Positions 9,266-18,798 of a stretch of DNA of 64,000 nt are shown piece by piece. Positions within the stretch are counted from its first letter, which is position 1. Every line of letters begins with the position of its first letter. The stretch lies in NCBI GenBank assembly GCA_944800085.1, contig CALYLO010000002.1:372001-436000 (forward strand), written 5' to 3'. The translations under genes and the position numbers were made by a program. The stretch is from Paenibacillus melissococcoides (GTDB taxonomy: Bacteria; Bacillota; Bacilli; Paenibacillales; Paenibacillaceae). A model generated the notes under the pieces. That model searched no databases. It was not told where the DNA came from and saw only the letters and a list, made by a program, of their open reading frames with translations.

Positions 9266-10753
9266 ATGTTCATGCGGCGTCAACGGATTTGGATTTCGGT
9301 CGTGGCGATCATCACCGTATTGTCGCTTATCGGCTGCAGCGGCGCCAAGTCGGGCCAAGGGGCTGAAGGAGGGGAAGGGGACAGCAAGCAGCTCCGCCAG
9401 CTGATGCCGTTCGATCGGTTCGAGCCGAACGGGGATGCGGTCGCCCAGTATTTGAAGGAGAAGACCGGCTATACGGTCAAATACGAAATGCTGCCGGCGG
9501 AGAATGCCGACGAGAAGCTGAACCTGCTCATGGCGAACAAGGAGCCTTACGATATCTTGAAGCTGGAGCCTGCGCAATACTACCAGCTCGTCTCCTCCGG
9601 AGCGCTGGAGCCGCTCGACGATCTGATCGAGAAGTACGGCACGAACATGAAGCAGGTGATCGGGCCGGATTCGTGGGTCAGCGCCCGCTATGAAGGCAAA
9701 ACGTACGCCATCCCGGAGACCGGCGGCGGCAACGGCTCGGCATCGTATGCGCTCGTCGTGCGCAAGGATTGGCTCGACGAGCTGAATCTGGAGGTCCCGA
9801 CCAATCTTGACGAGCTCGTCACGGTGCTGAAGGCGTTCAAGGAGAAGAAGAATGTCATCCCGCTGACGGGCGGCAAAATCCCCGTCCATCCGGACATCGC
9901 CAGCGTGTTCGGCTTGACGACGGCTTGGCTCGAACGGGACGGCAAAATCATTCATTCCGTCGAAGCGCCGGAGATGAAGGAGTACTTGGAGTTCATGAGC
10001 AAGCTGTACCAAGAGGGGCTGATCGACTCGGAATAGGGCATCAATACGGCGGACAAATCCATCGAGAAGATGGCGAGCGGGAAGGCGGCCATGTACAGCC
10101 CGGGATGGTGGGTCGCTCCGAATCTCGTGAATGCCCTGGCCAAAAACTTCCCGGACGCGAAGCTGGAGATCGTGCCCGTGTTGAAGGATAAAGCGGGCGT
10201 GGCCCGGGTAGGCTCGGCTGGCAATACGACCAACTATTATATCGCGGTGCCGAAATTTTCGAAGCATAAGGAAGAAGCGATCAAGTGGCTCGATCTGAAG
10301 TTCGATAAGGATATTTTCAAAGGCATTGCCATCGGCGAAGAAGGGATTCATCACAAGTTCGAGAACGGGGTGTACACGCCGATTATGCCGAAGTTCGCGG
10401 ACGAGCGCAGCAATGCGAGCGCCTTCCTGACGGGCGTGGACGAGAAAAATTATCCGACGTATTGGCAGGCTCGGCTCAAGAAAAATCCGGTCGTGGAAAG
10501 CTATTACGCCACCTTCCAGAAAAATGCGGAAGGCCTGATTATAGTCGATCCGATGAGCTCGGCGCCGCCGATTCCGGACATCTCCAAAAACCTGCAGCGG
10601 CTGAATAAATTCCAGGAGGACACGTTCATCAACTTCATCAGCGGGGCGGAGCCGCTGGACAATTATGACCAATTCCTCGCGGAATGGCGCGCCCAGGGCG
10701 GCGAAGCGATGGTGAACGCCGCCAACGAATGGTATGCTTCCAAGGGCGGCTGA
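9266..10753 (+). pseudogene. Extracellular solute-binding lipoprotein interrupted by an in-frame TAG
   Basis: The full frame encodes 495 residues. It has a signal peptide and lipobox (LSLIGCSG), and a family 1 sugar-binding fold of the same general type as the protein at 1.8 kb, including YAIPETGGGN, LVVRKDWLDEL and a C-terminal WRAQGGEAMVNAANEWY. A TAG at 10034-10036 (codon 257) splits it, and the frame resumes with GINTADKSIEKMASGKAAM, which is normal family sequence. CAG-to-TAG would explain it. Start ATG 9266 follows a GGGGG stretch; ATG 9272 is an alternative. Without it the importer loses its main substrate receptor unless the lipoprotein at 1765 substitutes. Confidence 0.85.
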
Positions 10754-10783
10754 GTAATGCATTTGCGAATAAACGGCATTATC

Positions 10784-10820
10784 GAGACTGCGCCGCCTGG
10801 CGGCTGCAGTCTCTTTTTAA
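10784..10820 (+). terminator. Intrinsic terminator after the transporter operon
   Basis: The stem GAGACTGC-GCCGCC pairs with GGCGGC-TGCAGTCTC with one bulged base, followed by TTTTT. It lies between the convergent transporter operon and oxidoreductase gene. Confidence 0.8.
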
Positions 10821-10869
10821 TAGCGGCATGCAGCGGAGATTGTACATATTCGTTGCCAGCCCTTAGGGT

Positions 10870-12456
10870 CTAGACGGGGTAAATAGACGGCCACTCCAGC
10901 TCAACCCCGAGCTGCTGCAGTTGGCGCTGGTAGGCCGCCAGATGATCCGGGCCGCTTCGCACCGCGCGCGGCGCAATCCCGTGGTCAAGGGCGTACGCCG
11001 CCAGCGCGCCGGCCGCTTCCCCGATGTTCCACTCCGCCGGATGCAGGCGGTAGCAGCCGTTGGTGATATGGGTGGTGCCGATGTTCTTGCATGCCGGCAG
11101 CAGATTGTCCATGCGGACCGGCAGGAGGCTGCCCAGTGGAATCTGGAACGGGAGGGACGATATGTCGATATAATTGTTCCCGCCCGTCGAAGGATGAAGA
11201 TCGATGCGGTAGCAGCCGATGCCGACCGAGTCCGCGAACGGTTCGGCCGGGCGGCCCGCGCGGTATTCGGTGGAGACATGCTGCTCCAGGACGGTGAACT
11301 CGGCCCGGATGCGTCTCGATTCCCGAATATACGGATACATCGCCATGCCGTCCGCCGTGCCCGCGATATCGTGCCGCAGCCGCAAGCCCGGATAACCGCA
11401 GCCGCCGTCGCTCCGCGGCGCTTCCGTCTGCAGCCAGTACAGCAGCGACAGGCTGAGCTGCTTCGCATCCTGCAGATGGCGTTCGCGTTCTGTCTCGCTG
11501 ACATCGATGACGGAGCCGAGCCAATAGTCGTTCTCCGGCCAATTCACGATCGTGACCGGTTTGGGAACGGTGCCGGACGCCGGATCATACAGGGCCGGAT
11601 CGCTGATCTGGCGGTAATGGAACAGCGGGAAGGCTCCAGGCTCGTGAAAGAGCGAATATCGCACCGGCTTCAAGGTGGCCGGTTGAACGCCGGTCCAGCT
11701 CAGCAGGCGATCGGGCCAGAACGATGGCTGATACTGGCGCCAGAATTCGTAGCGCTCCGGCTTCTCGATCGTATGGTCTTCGCCTTCGGCGTACTCGGCG
11801 GCGAAGCAGTACGTAATGCCCTGCATATTTTGCGGCTCGGCCGGCCCGGGAACGGCATGCGGTTCCCCGGTCTCGCGCTGCGACTCCGCGCCAGTGACGT
11901 ATTCGGTCCCGGACAGGGCAAGCAGATCGCCGCATTCGGTCGCGTCGAGAAAATAGGCCCCCGTGCAAACATACTCATTGCCCTGAGCAGCCCGCACCGT
12001 AACGGCGCGAATGCGGTCGCCCTCGACCTCCGCGCCGATCGGGCGGCAGCCGGTGAGGATGGCCAGACGCCCGCTGTGCACATACGGGAACAGCATCGCT
12101 TCCAGCACATGCAGCGCGACGCGCGGATCGTGACAGAGGCGGCTTACGATGCCGTTTCCGGGATTCAGCCGCTCGTCGGAACGCGCCCTCGCGTTCAGCG
12201 GCAAGTGATCCCGGTAGTACCGTCTGACCGCATGGCGGAACTGGCGGTAGGTAACCGTGCATCCGAATTGCTCAATCCAGGGATGCTCGTCCGGGGGGAC
12301 GAGCTGGCTGGTCAACTGGCCGCCGATGCGGGCGGTCTCTTCCGTCAGCAGCACGGTCTTGCCCAAGCGGCAGGCGGCGAGCGCCGCGGCGCATCCTCCC
12401 ATGCCGCCGCCGATGATGACGAGATCGGCTTTCCGTTCAAGCTGTCGCTGTGTCAT
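10870..12456 (-). CDS. FAD-dependent oxidoreductase (FAD_oxidored family)
   Basis: This 528-residue protein opens with a dinucleotide-binding motif, ADLVIIGGGMGGCAAALAACRLGKTVLLTEE (about residues 10-40), and has the family's YFLDATECGDLLALSG segment and a C-terminal HITNGCYRLHPAEWNIGEAAG region that usually closes the FAD site. No signal peptide is visible, so it should be cytoplasmic. Such proteins accompany polysaccharide-utilisation genes in Paenibacillus, but the reaction is not established. ATG at 12456 is preferred to an earlier in-frame start because GGGAGGACA precedes it. It is convergent with the transporter operon and separated by a terminator. Confidence 0.8.
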   Translation of the reverse strand: MTQRQLERKADLVIIGGGMGGCAAALAACRLGKTVLLTEETARIGGQLTSQLVPPDEHPWIEQFGCTVTYRQFRHAVRRYYRDHLPLNARARSDERLNPGNGIVSRLCHDPRVALHVLEAMLFPYVHSGRLAILTGCRPIGAEVEGDRIRAVTVRAAQGNEYVCTGAYFLDATECGDLLALSGTEYVTGAESQRETGEPHAVPGPAEPQNMQGITYCFAAEYAEGEDHTIEKPERYEFWRQYQPSFWPDRLLSWTGVQPATLKPVRYSLFHEPGAFPLFHYRQISDPALYDPASGTVPKPVTIVNWPENDYWLGSVIDVSETERERHLQDAKQLSLSLLYWLQTEAPRSDGGCGYPGLRLRHDIAGTADGMAMYPYIRESRRIRAEFTVLEQHVSTEYRAGRPAEPFADSVGIGCYRIDLHPSTGGNNYIDISSLPFQIPLGSLLPVRMDNLLPACKNIGTTHITNGCYRLHPAEWNIGEAAGALAAYALDHGIAPRAVRSGPDHLAAYQRQLQQLGVELEWPSIYPV

Positions 12457-12726
12457 TCGATGTCCTCCCTCGTGTCCTGATTTCCATACATTGCCTATCC
12501 TCAGTATAGAGAGTTTCACGGCGAAGGAATATAGACTTTCGTTGCTATTAATGGTAAATGGAATACGTTTCTGTTGTCTCCTCGCATCATCGCACGGTTA
12601 TCCGTATGGTCAGCGGTTGAGTTTCAGCGATTGAATATATTGAACGAATGCAGGTTGGATGAAACTATTTCTTTGCAGGAAAATATGGTAATCTTGGTGG
12701 TGATTATGATGTAAAGGGAGGATTTT

Positions 12727-14862
12727 ATGTACAAACCCGGAACGATGGCACTGCTGCTGTTGTTATTATGCTCTGGTGTGCTCTATGAACAGCCGGTGTC
12801 CGCCAAAGCGGAAGAGGCTCGGAAGAGTGCGGTGCAGCCGGTGCATCGCATTGATCTGGCAAGATGGGGAATTCGCAACGATGGAACGCAGCCGGCACAG
12901 GCGACAAAGGGGATTAACGATGCGCTGGCATGGGCTGGCAAAGCGGGCATAACGGCCGTTTCGCTGCCTCCAGGAACGTACGCTATCGATAAAAACAGCC
13001 GGATCAACATGGTCAGCAACATGACTTTTCAACTTACGCCTGATGTTATTTTACAGAAGGAGCCCAATGATAAAGAAAGATATGATTTGATGTATATTGG
13101 GTACGGTGTTCACGATGTGACGCTGATCGGCGGGACATATCAAGGCGACAAAGACATGCATGATTACTCCAAAAAGGATCATCCGGATAGTAAAGGGACA
13201 CATGAAGGGGGGTATGGCATCCTGCTAGAAGGGGCCGAGCGCGTAACGATCGATGGGGTAAAAGCGGTTAACTTCACGGGAGACGGGCTTATGCTGAGTG
13301 CTCACGGAACCAATACCGGGGTGCTGGACGCCAAATCCTTTGTTAGGGGCGGCATCGACAGCAAAGGCAAGCCGATCAGCGATTTGACAAAAATCAGAAC
13401 CAAATCGCTGAAATCCCTCTCCCATGAAATCTTTCGGAAGGAAGGTTATTTTGAACTGGCCAATTTCCGTGGATTACCCCCAAACTTTGACATCTATTTC
13501 TATGAGACCAGCGGGGGCTTTTTGGAAAAGCGCTCGGCAAAGATGAGAGAGAACATGGTCATTCCCCAAGGAGCCGCCTTTTATCATGTCGTGTTTCATC
13601 AACCATCCGCGGCCGATGCTTATTTACAGGTGTGGAACCGGGTTCCCACGTCGGATTCCGTTGTCAAAAACTCCGAATTTGCCTTCAATCGAAGACAGGG
13701 CATTACGGTGGGCGGAACCCGAAACGTAACCATTATGGATAATATTCTGCATGATATGAAAGGAACGGCTCCTCAATCAGGGATTGATGTGGAGGGGGGC
13801 TTTTTCGAGAATGGAAACTGGAACTCGGACGTCACGATCAAGCGAAACCGTTTCTACAACAACGCCGCTTATGATCTTATTTTGTACGATGGGCAAGGGG
13901 CCCATGTCGAGGACAATTACTTTGGTTCCACAAACAAGTTCGGTCTTGCCGTCTCTGCTCCTTTTGCGGACGCGGTCATGGTCAACAATCATTTTGACGG
14001 CTCCAAGATTGTGGCGGAGAATGACGCCGTATTTACAGGGAACAAGATGAACGATTCCGTTGCCAGTTTTCTGGGGCCGAACATTCAGGTGAACGGCATG
14101 ACGCTGACGGATGCGGTATTCCGGGTGGATGGCAAGGAGAAATTCGGGGTGAAGGTGTCCGAACTTACGATTTACAATAACAAGAAGAGGGAATCCGGGT
14201 TGATCGTTAACGGCATGCCCAGTGAGTTCAGGAACGTGAAAATCATCGGGGAGTCCACCCTCCGGGTGCTGACCGGCAACGCCCCGGGAGGCAGTGTGTT
14301 TCATAATCTGCAGGTGCTCGACTATAATTCCACGTACGGCTTGAGCCTGCCCCCTGGAACGTACACCGATTGCCGGTTCGAGACGGCCGACACCGGAACG
14401 TTGGGAGCGGTCTTCATCAATACAGCCGGGAAATACGTGTTTGACAACTGCACCTTTCTCTCCGCTTCTATGGCAACGAATAATGTGATAGCCAACCATA
14501 AAGAGCTCGATTTGTCCATTAAAAATTCAATCTTCGAGGTTCAGGGAAATGCCCCGGCGATCCGTGTCCAGGCCGTCAAAAAATTTGTGTTCGAAAATAA
14601 CCTGGTCAACGCCTTTTATTTGGATAACACCGATATTGAATTGATCAAGATCAATGATTATAGCAAACGCCAATTGAAAGCGCCTGTGCGGAGCGCGGCG
14701 ATTCGGGGGAACACCATTCGGAGCAACAGGCCGGCCGCGGGAATATCGACAATCAACGCAGGGATCGGAGCTCCCGTGTATACGGTGGAAAATAATACCC
14801 TTCATACCGCGAAACTGGCTTTAAAACCGAACGATAAATCGCGGAACAATCAGGTTGAATAA
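12727..14862 (+). CDS. Secreted right-handed beta-helix protein
   Basis: This 711-residue protein has an N-terminal signal peptide (MALLLLLLCSG core, cleavage near SAKA) followed by a pectate-lyase-like parallel beta-helix rich in N/V/F ladders (NVTIMDNILHDM, VTIKRNRFYNNAAYDLILYDGQGAHVEDNYF). Such folds cut or modify acidic polysaccharides outside the cell. Its place just before the exopolysaccharide genes suggests it trims or epimerises that polymer. GGGAGG precedes the ATG. It is divergent from the oxidoreductase gene, with about 270 bp between them in which I see no operator. I could not identify catalytic residues, so lyase, hydrolase and epimerase remain open. Confidence 0.75.
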   Translation: MYKPGTMALLLLLLCSGVLYEQPVSAKAEEARKSAVQPVHRIDLARWGIRNDGTQPAQATKGINDALAWAGKAGITAVSLPPGTYAIDKNSRINMVSNMTFQLTPDVILQKEPNDKERYDLMYIGYGVHDVTLIGGTYQGDKDMHDYSKKDHPDSKGTHEGGYGILLEGAERVTIDGVKAVNFTGDGLMLSAHGTNTGVLDAKSFVRGGIDSKGKPISDLTKIRTKSLKSLSHEIFRKEGYFELANFRGLPPNFDIYFYETSGGFLEKRSAKMRENMVIPQGAAFYHVVFHQPSAADAYLQVWNRVPTSDSVVKNSEFAFNRRQGITVGGTRNVTIMDNILHDMKGTAPQSGIDVEGGFFENGNWNSDVTIKRNRFYNNAAYDLILYDGQGAHVEDNYFGSTNKFGLAVSAPFADAVMVNNHFDGSKIVAENDAVFTGNKMNDSVASFLGPNIQVNGMTLTDAVFRVDGKEKFGVKVSELTIYNNKKRESGLIVNGMPSEFRNVKIIGESTLRVLTGNAPGGSVFHNLQVLDYNSTYGLSLPPGTYTDCRFETADTGTLGAVFINTAGKYVFDNCTFLSASMATNNVIANHKELDLSIKNSIFEVQGNAPAIRVQAVKKFVFENNLVNAFYLDNTDIELIKINDYSKRQLKAPVRSAAIRGNTIRSNRPAAGISTINAGIGAPVYTVENNTLHTAKLALKPNDKSRNNQVE

Positions 14863-14929
14863 ATGCTGGATGCTGTGCTGCAGTCTATTTAAGGATCGGA
14901 TTTTGTCACAAGTAAGGAATTGTTTATTA

Positions 14930-14958
14930 TTGACATGTTCTCTATTGAGAACTAAAAT
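14930..14958 (+). promoter_or_regulatory. Sigma-A promoter of the exopolysaccharide operon
   Basis: TTGACA (14930-14935) and TAAAAT (14953-14958) are separated by exactly 17 bp, a near-consensus promoter. The SinR-type palindrome occupies 16 of the 17 spacer bases, so the promoter must be controlled by whatever binds it. Confidence 0.8.
14937..14952. promoter_or_regulatory. SinR-type operator in the eps promoter spacer
   Basis: GTTCTC-TATT-GAGAAC is a perfect palindrome. GTTCTCT equals the B. subtilis SinR half-site GTTCTYT (established). A weaker copy, GTTCTTAATAAAGTTA, starts 32 bp downstream at 14969, about three helical turns away, as in the pair at 28521 and 28553. Confidence 0.75.
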
Positions 14959-15013
14959 AGTTAATATCGTTCTTAATAAAGTTAAATCCGTGATTAGGCA
15001 GGTGAACTTCGTG

Positions 15014-15754
15014 ATGAACGATGAATCATTCACATCCGACGGCAAGATGGCGGTCAGAGAAATTAACTTGAAGGAAACATACGGTGTCCTTCAACGGCGA
15101 TGGTGGATCATTCTCGTATCTATCATCATTTGCGGCGTGTTGGGCGGTCTTTATGTTTCCAGACCGAAGCCGGACGTGTATGCATCTTCAGCACGTATTA
15201 TCCTGTCTTCCAGTGAAATAAACATGAGAGGGACTATGCTGGTCATGATCCGTGAACCGGTCGTGATGGAGCGCGTGATCAAGGAATTGGGGTTGAAGCA
15301 GTCGCCCGAAAGCTTGCGAAAACAGATCTCCGTAACCAGCGTCGATAACTCATTCGTTACGCTGGTTACGGCTTACCATGAACATCCCGGGCTGGCTGCT
15401 CACATCTCGAATGCGGTTGTCGAGGCTTTTAAACAGGTAGCAGCCGAAAGTTTAAAGTTTCATGGCGTGATCCTGCTAAGCGGCGCCAAGGAGGAGCCCA
15501 ACCCCGTTCCCGTGAATAAGCCGAGCTATGCAGGGCTGTATATTGCCCTGCTTGCAGGGGCCATTGCAGGCGTGGGCCTTATCTTTGTGATGGATTCGCT
15601 GGACGGCTCCATACGTTCGGCGCGCGAATTGGAGAGATTGCTGGAATTGCCGGTACTGGGGCAAATGGATTATGTGCGCAAAAGGGAGATCCTTCGCACG
15701 ATGAAGAGCGAGACCATAGGTCATGGGGGAAGTGGTGAATCCCTTGGCACATAA
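15014..15754 (+). CDS. Wzz/CpsC-type polysaccharide co-polymerase (EpsA-like)
   Basis: This protein of about 246 residues has two transmembrane helices (RRWWIILVSIIICGVLGGLY near the N-terminus and AGLYIALLAGAIAGVGLIFVMD near the C-terminus) flanking an extracytoplasmic loop, the Wzz topology. It should set chain length of the polymer and activate the partner tyrosine kinase. The loop is short for the family. ATG 15014 (or GTG 15011) follows an AGGTG. It is the first gene behind the SinR-controlled promoter and overlaps the next gene by 32 bp. Confidence 0.82.
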   Translation: MNDESFTSDGKMAVREINLKETYGVLQRRWWIILVSIIICGVLGGLYVSRPKPDVYASSARIILSSSEINMRGTMLVMIREPVVMERVIKELGLKQSPESLRKQISVTSVDNSFVTLVTAYHEHPGLAAHISNAVVEAFKQVAAESLKFHGVILLSGAKEEPNPVPVNKPSYAGLYIALLAGAIAGVGLIFVMDSLDGSIRSARELERLLELPVLGQMDYVRKREILRTMKSETIGHGGSGESLGT

Positions 15755-16397
15755 GCAGAATCGTTCCAACCCTATACTGGTGGATTACAGCACGATAACT
15801 TATCATCATGCCTCTTCAACCCAAGCGGACCAATATCGCGTTCTGCGCAACAATATTCGATTTGCTGTTACGGACGCTCCGTTTGCTTCGGTGGCGGTTA
15901 CCTCGCCCCGGCCGGGAAACGGGACGACGACGGTGGCCGTCAATCTCTCCATTGCTTTCGCCCAGCGCGGCGATCGGGTGTTGTTGATTGATGCCAATGT
16001 TCGGCGTCCGGCCATTCACCGGATTCTGAATGTGAAGGCAAGCCCGGGGCTGGCAGAGGCTGTGGGACAGCGGGCGGTTATTCAGGAAGTGATCCAAGAG
16101 ACTCCGATCGAGAACCTGTGTGTGATATCCAGCGGCTCAGCGGTTACGGAGCTGCTGGATTTATGCGATTCATCGTTCATGGACCAGCTTGAGCTGACAC
16201 AGGATTTTGATATCGTTCTGGTGGATTGCCCGTCCGTGCTGTCGGCCAGTGAGGCCAGTGTGCTGGCCAGCGGATGCAGGGCGGCCTTGCTCGTGATTGA
16301 GAACGGCAGGACGTCCGCCGAGGATGCTCTTGAGGCCAAGAGGCTGCTGGAGTTTGGACATGCCCGAATTGCGGGCACGTTTTTCAATAAAAAGTGA
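15723..16397 (+). CDS. CpsD/CapB-type bacterial tyrosine kinase homologue with degenerate P-loop (EpsB-like)
   Basis: This 224-residue cytoplasmic P-loop protein has the BY-kinase layout: a variant Walker A (SPRPGNGTTT), Walker A' (VLLIDANVRRP) and Walker B (DIVLVDCPS). The Walker A lysine, normally G-K-S/T, is replaced by threonine. The C-terminus ends GTFFNKK without the usual tyrosine cluster. Both changes argue against normal ATP-dependent autophosphorylation, so it may be a structural partner of the Wzz protein. ATG 15723 is used; GTG 15735 is possible. It is translationally coupled to the preceding gene. Confidence 0.8.
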   Translation: MGEVVNPLAHKQNRSNPILVDYSTITYHHASSTQADQYRVLRNNIRFAVTDAPFASVAVTSPRPGNGTTTVAVNLSIAFAQRGDRVLLIDANVRRPAIHRILNVKASPGLAEAVGQRAVIQEVIQETPIENLCVISSGSAVTELLDLCDSSFMDQLELTQDFDIVLVDCPSVLSASEASVLASGCRAALLVIENGRTSAEDALEAKRLLEFGHARIAGTFFNKK

Positions 16398-16435
16398 CCA
16401 GATACATGGTAACAGCGGGTTCTGCAAATCGTTTT

Positions 16436-16451
16436 GTTCGTTATTAAGAAC
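16436..16451. promoter_or_regulatory. SinR-type operator upstream of capD
   Basis: GTTCGT-TATT-AAGAAC matches the palindrome with one mismatch. A degenerate half (GTTCTG) follows at 16465. It lies in the 124-bp gap before the dehydratase gene; no clear promoter was seen beside it. Confidence 0.55.
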
Positions 16452-17159
16452 GGATTGGCAGAATGTTCTGCTGAATGAAGGCAGGACGCATAAGAACAAT
16501 GGGGAAGGGGGAGTGAACGCATTGACTTACAAGCAAAGGCTTTCGCTGCTCGCCATGCTGGATTCGCTTATCGTCCTGTTATCGATTTACATCAGTTATT
16601 TTCTCGTGTCCGCGAACGTCATGGTATTCGCGGACCCGTTGATCGTAACTTCTTCCGTCGCGCTGCTGCTTGGATATCATCTGTTTGCTTTTGTGTACAA
16701 CTTGTACAAGAACGCGTGGGAATACGCCAGCAAAGGTGAGCTGATCGGCATCGTCAAAGCGGTAACGCTGTCTATAGTAACGGGTGTAGCGGTTCAATAC
16801 ATGGCTGTTCAGGAATTTCATGTGCGGTTAATGGCTGTGACCTGGATGATCCTGATGATCCTGATTGGGGGTTCGCGGTTTTGCTGGCGCTTAATGCGCA
16901 ATGTTACCCGCAAGCAGGAGCAGCGAAGCCTGTACAAACGCACCCTGATCGTGGGCGCCGGCTCGACGGGAACGATGGTGGCAAGGCAGTTGCTCCATTC
17001 CCCGGATCAGGATATGAGGCCGGTGGCTTTTGTAGACGATAATCCGCACAAACATGGCTTGGACGTGTTGGGGGTTCCCGTCGTTGGCGGCACGCGTGCC
17101 ATCGAGCAGGTTGCCAGAGACTACCAGATTGAACTTATTGTCATCGCCATCCCTTCCCT

Positions 17160-17553
17160 CGTATAGTATTTCCTGAAGGCAGTTTTGAGTCTTTTTCCAG
17201 TCCTTTATAGAAACATAGAATGCCTTCAAAATTTCCAGCTTGCACATTGAAAATTAATATGGGGACTGGACTTTCCGGAATGTCTCTGGACAATGGAACT
17301 TAGGGTTCCATTCGGGGAAATTCGTCTCCCTCCTGTAGTCCAATCTACTTTTTAAGTCTGTTTCTCCGGTACTCGCTTGCACTTCTTACCCGCTGGCTGT
17401 TCCCTTCGGCAACTCATGCCCGACTGTAGCAGCGTCGGGGCAGCTCGTGAACCGAAGCGTGTTCTCATATGCGAGGGTGATTGATCGGCGAGTGCGCCGG
17501 AGACAGTCCGGAGAGTCCGTTCCCTGAATCCCTTATAGAAAGGAGGAATTCTC
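17160..17553 (+). ncRNA. Candidate IS110 bridge-RNA region (leader)
   Basis: IS110-group elements encode a structured bridge RNA in the non-coding DNA before the transposase (established for IS621). Here that region contains a perfect 8-bp hairpin, AATGGAAC/GTTCCATT (17292-17312), and a second stem CCGAC/GTCGG near 17422-17440. TTCCCTT, which equals the target flank with its CT core, occurs at 17400-17406; this may be a target guide or chance. No promoter was confirmed. Confidence 0.4.
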
Positions 17554-18798
17554 TTGAAGCTTTTTGTCGGTATTGACGTCAGTTCCGAAGAACTGGAAGC
17601 CTGTTTGATGAAATCGGATGGCGACACCCTGGAGACCTTCAAGACCACCAACAATCTGCACGGCGCTTCTTACTTGCGGGATCGCATCATTTCTGCTGCG
17701 GTCAAGACAGCCTGCTCTGAGGTTCATATCGGGCTTGAAGCCACATCCGTCTACAGTTGGCATCCAGCCATGTACTTGCATGAGGATGAGGCCCTTCAAC
17801 AATTGAATGCCAAGGTGTTCACCATTAATCCGAAGCTGATTAACAAATTCAAAGACGCTTATGCCGACCTGGACAAAACCGATCGCATCGATGCCTGGAT
17901 CATTGCAGACCGCCTGCGTTTTGGCAGACTCACGACGACTATCGTGATGCAGGAACAGTACATCGCCTTGCAGCGGCTCACTCGCATGCGATTCCATCTC
18001 GTACACAACCTTACCCGCGAGAAGCAATACTTTTTGCAAAATCTGTTCTACAAGTGCAATGCTTTTCGCGCGGAGGTGGACAGTTCCGTGTTCGGCCATG
18101 CCATCATGGAAATGCTCTCGGAAAAGTATAGTCTGGATGAGATGGCGAATATGGATGTCGCCCGTTTGGCTGACTATCTCAAGGACAAGGGGAGAAATCG
18201 TTTCCCCGATCCCGAACACGTCGCCCGCTGTATTCAAAAGGCGGCTCGGGCCTCGTACCGTCTCTCGAAGGTTGTCGAGGATTCCATTGATTTGGTGCTG
18301 GGCACCTCAATTCAGTCGATCCGGAGCATCCAGAGTCAGCTTAAAGAGCTCGACAAGGCGATTGAGCGCATTTTAGACGGCATTTCCAGCAGCCAGTGCC
18401 TCCGTTCCATTCCGGGCATTGATCGGGTCTATGCCGCAGGCATCCTGGCCGAGATCGGCGACATCGACCGCTTCACGGATCAAGCCGCCTTGGCCAAGTA
18501 TGCGGGTCTGACGTGGCGCAAGCACCAATCCGGCTCCTTCGAGGCGGAAGATACAAAGCGCATTCGTTCCGGCAACCGATTCCTTCGCTACTACCTTGTT
18601 GAAGCTGCCAACTCGGTAAAAAACCGCGACCCGGAATTCGGGGAGTACTACCGGAAGAAATTCAATGAAGTCCCTAAGCATCAACACAAACGTGCCCTCG
18701 TCTTAACGGCAAGAAAACTTGTGCGTCTGGTCGATGTGCTGCTACGCAACGACCAACTCTATACGCCCAGAAGGAAGGTGAAGCCGACAGAGCAATAA
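17554..18798 (+). CDS. IS110-family transposase (recombinase)
   Basis: This 414-residue protein has the N-terminal RuvC-like DEDD domain (GIDVSSEELEACL, HIGLEATSVYSW, DKTDRIDAWIIADRLR) and the C-terminal Transposase_20 domain (LRSIPGIDRVYAAGILAEIGD, KYAGLTWRKHQSGSFEAED, GNRFLRYYLVEAA) that carries the catalytic serine. It is full length with no internal stops, so the element may still be active. The start at TTG 17554 follows AAAGGAGGAATT; the DNA reads TTGAAGCTTTTTGTC, matching family N-termini. Confidence 0.92.
   Translation: MKLFVGIDVSSEELEACLMKSDGDTLETFKTTNNLHGASYLRDRIISAAVKTACSEVHIGLEATSVYSWHPAMYLHEDEALQQLNAKVFTINPKLINKFKDAYADLDKTDRIDAWIIADRLRFGRLTTTIVMQEQYIALQRLTRMRFHLVHNLTREKQYFLQNLFYKCNAFRAEVDSSVFGHAIMEMLSEKYSLDEMANMDVARLADYLKDKGRNRFPDPEHVARCIQKAARASYRLSKVVEDSIDLVLGTSIQSIRSIQSQLKELDKAIERILDGISSSQCLRSIPGIDRVYAAGILAEIGDIDRFTDQAALAKYAGLTWRKHQSGSFEAEDTKRIRSGNRFLRYYLVEAANSVKNRDPEFGEYYRKKFNEVPKHQHKRALVLTARKLVRLVDVLLRNDQLYTPRRKVKPTEQ

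Noticed and set aside
5381..10753. Stop-codon recoding (pyrrolysine or selenocysteine)
   Set aside because: Both TAG and TGA occur, no insertion element or recoding genes are visible, and the positions are not conserved catalytic sites.
9212..10762. 516-residue minus-strand frame opposite the binding protein gene
   Set aside because: It is a GC-rich antisense shadow; the plus strand has clear lipoprotein and binding-protein motifs, interrupted only by one stop.
10921..12480. 519-residue plus-strand frame opposite the FAD oxidoreductase
   Set aside because: The minus strand has the GGGMGG dinucleotide motif and a ribosome site; the plus frame has neither.
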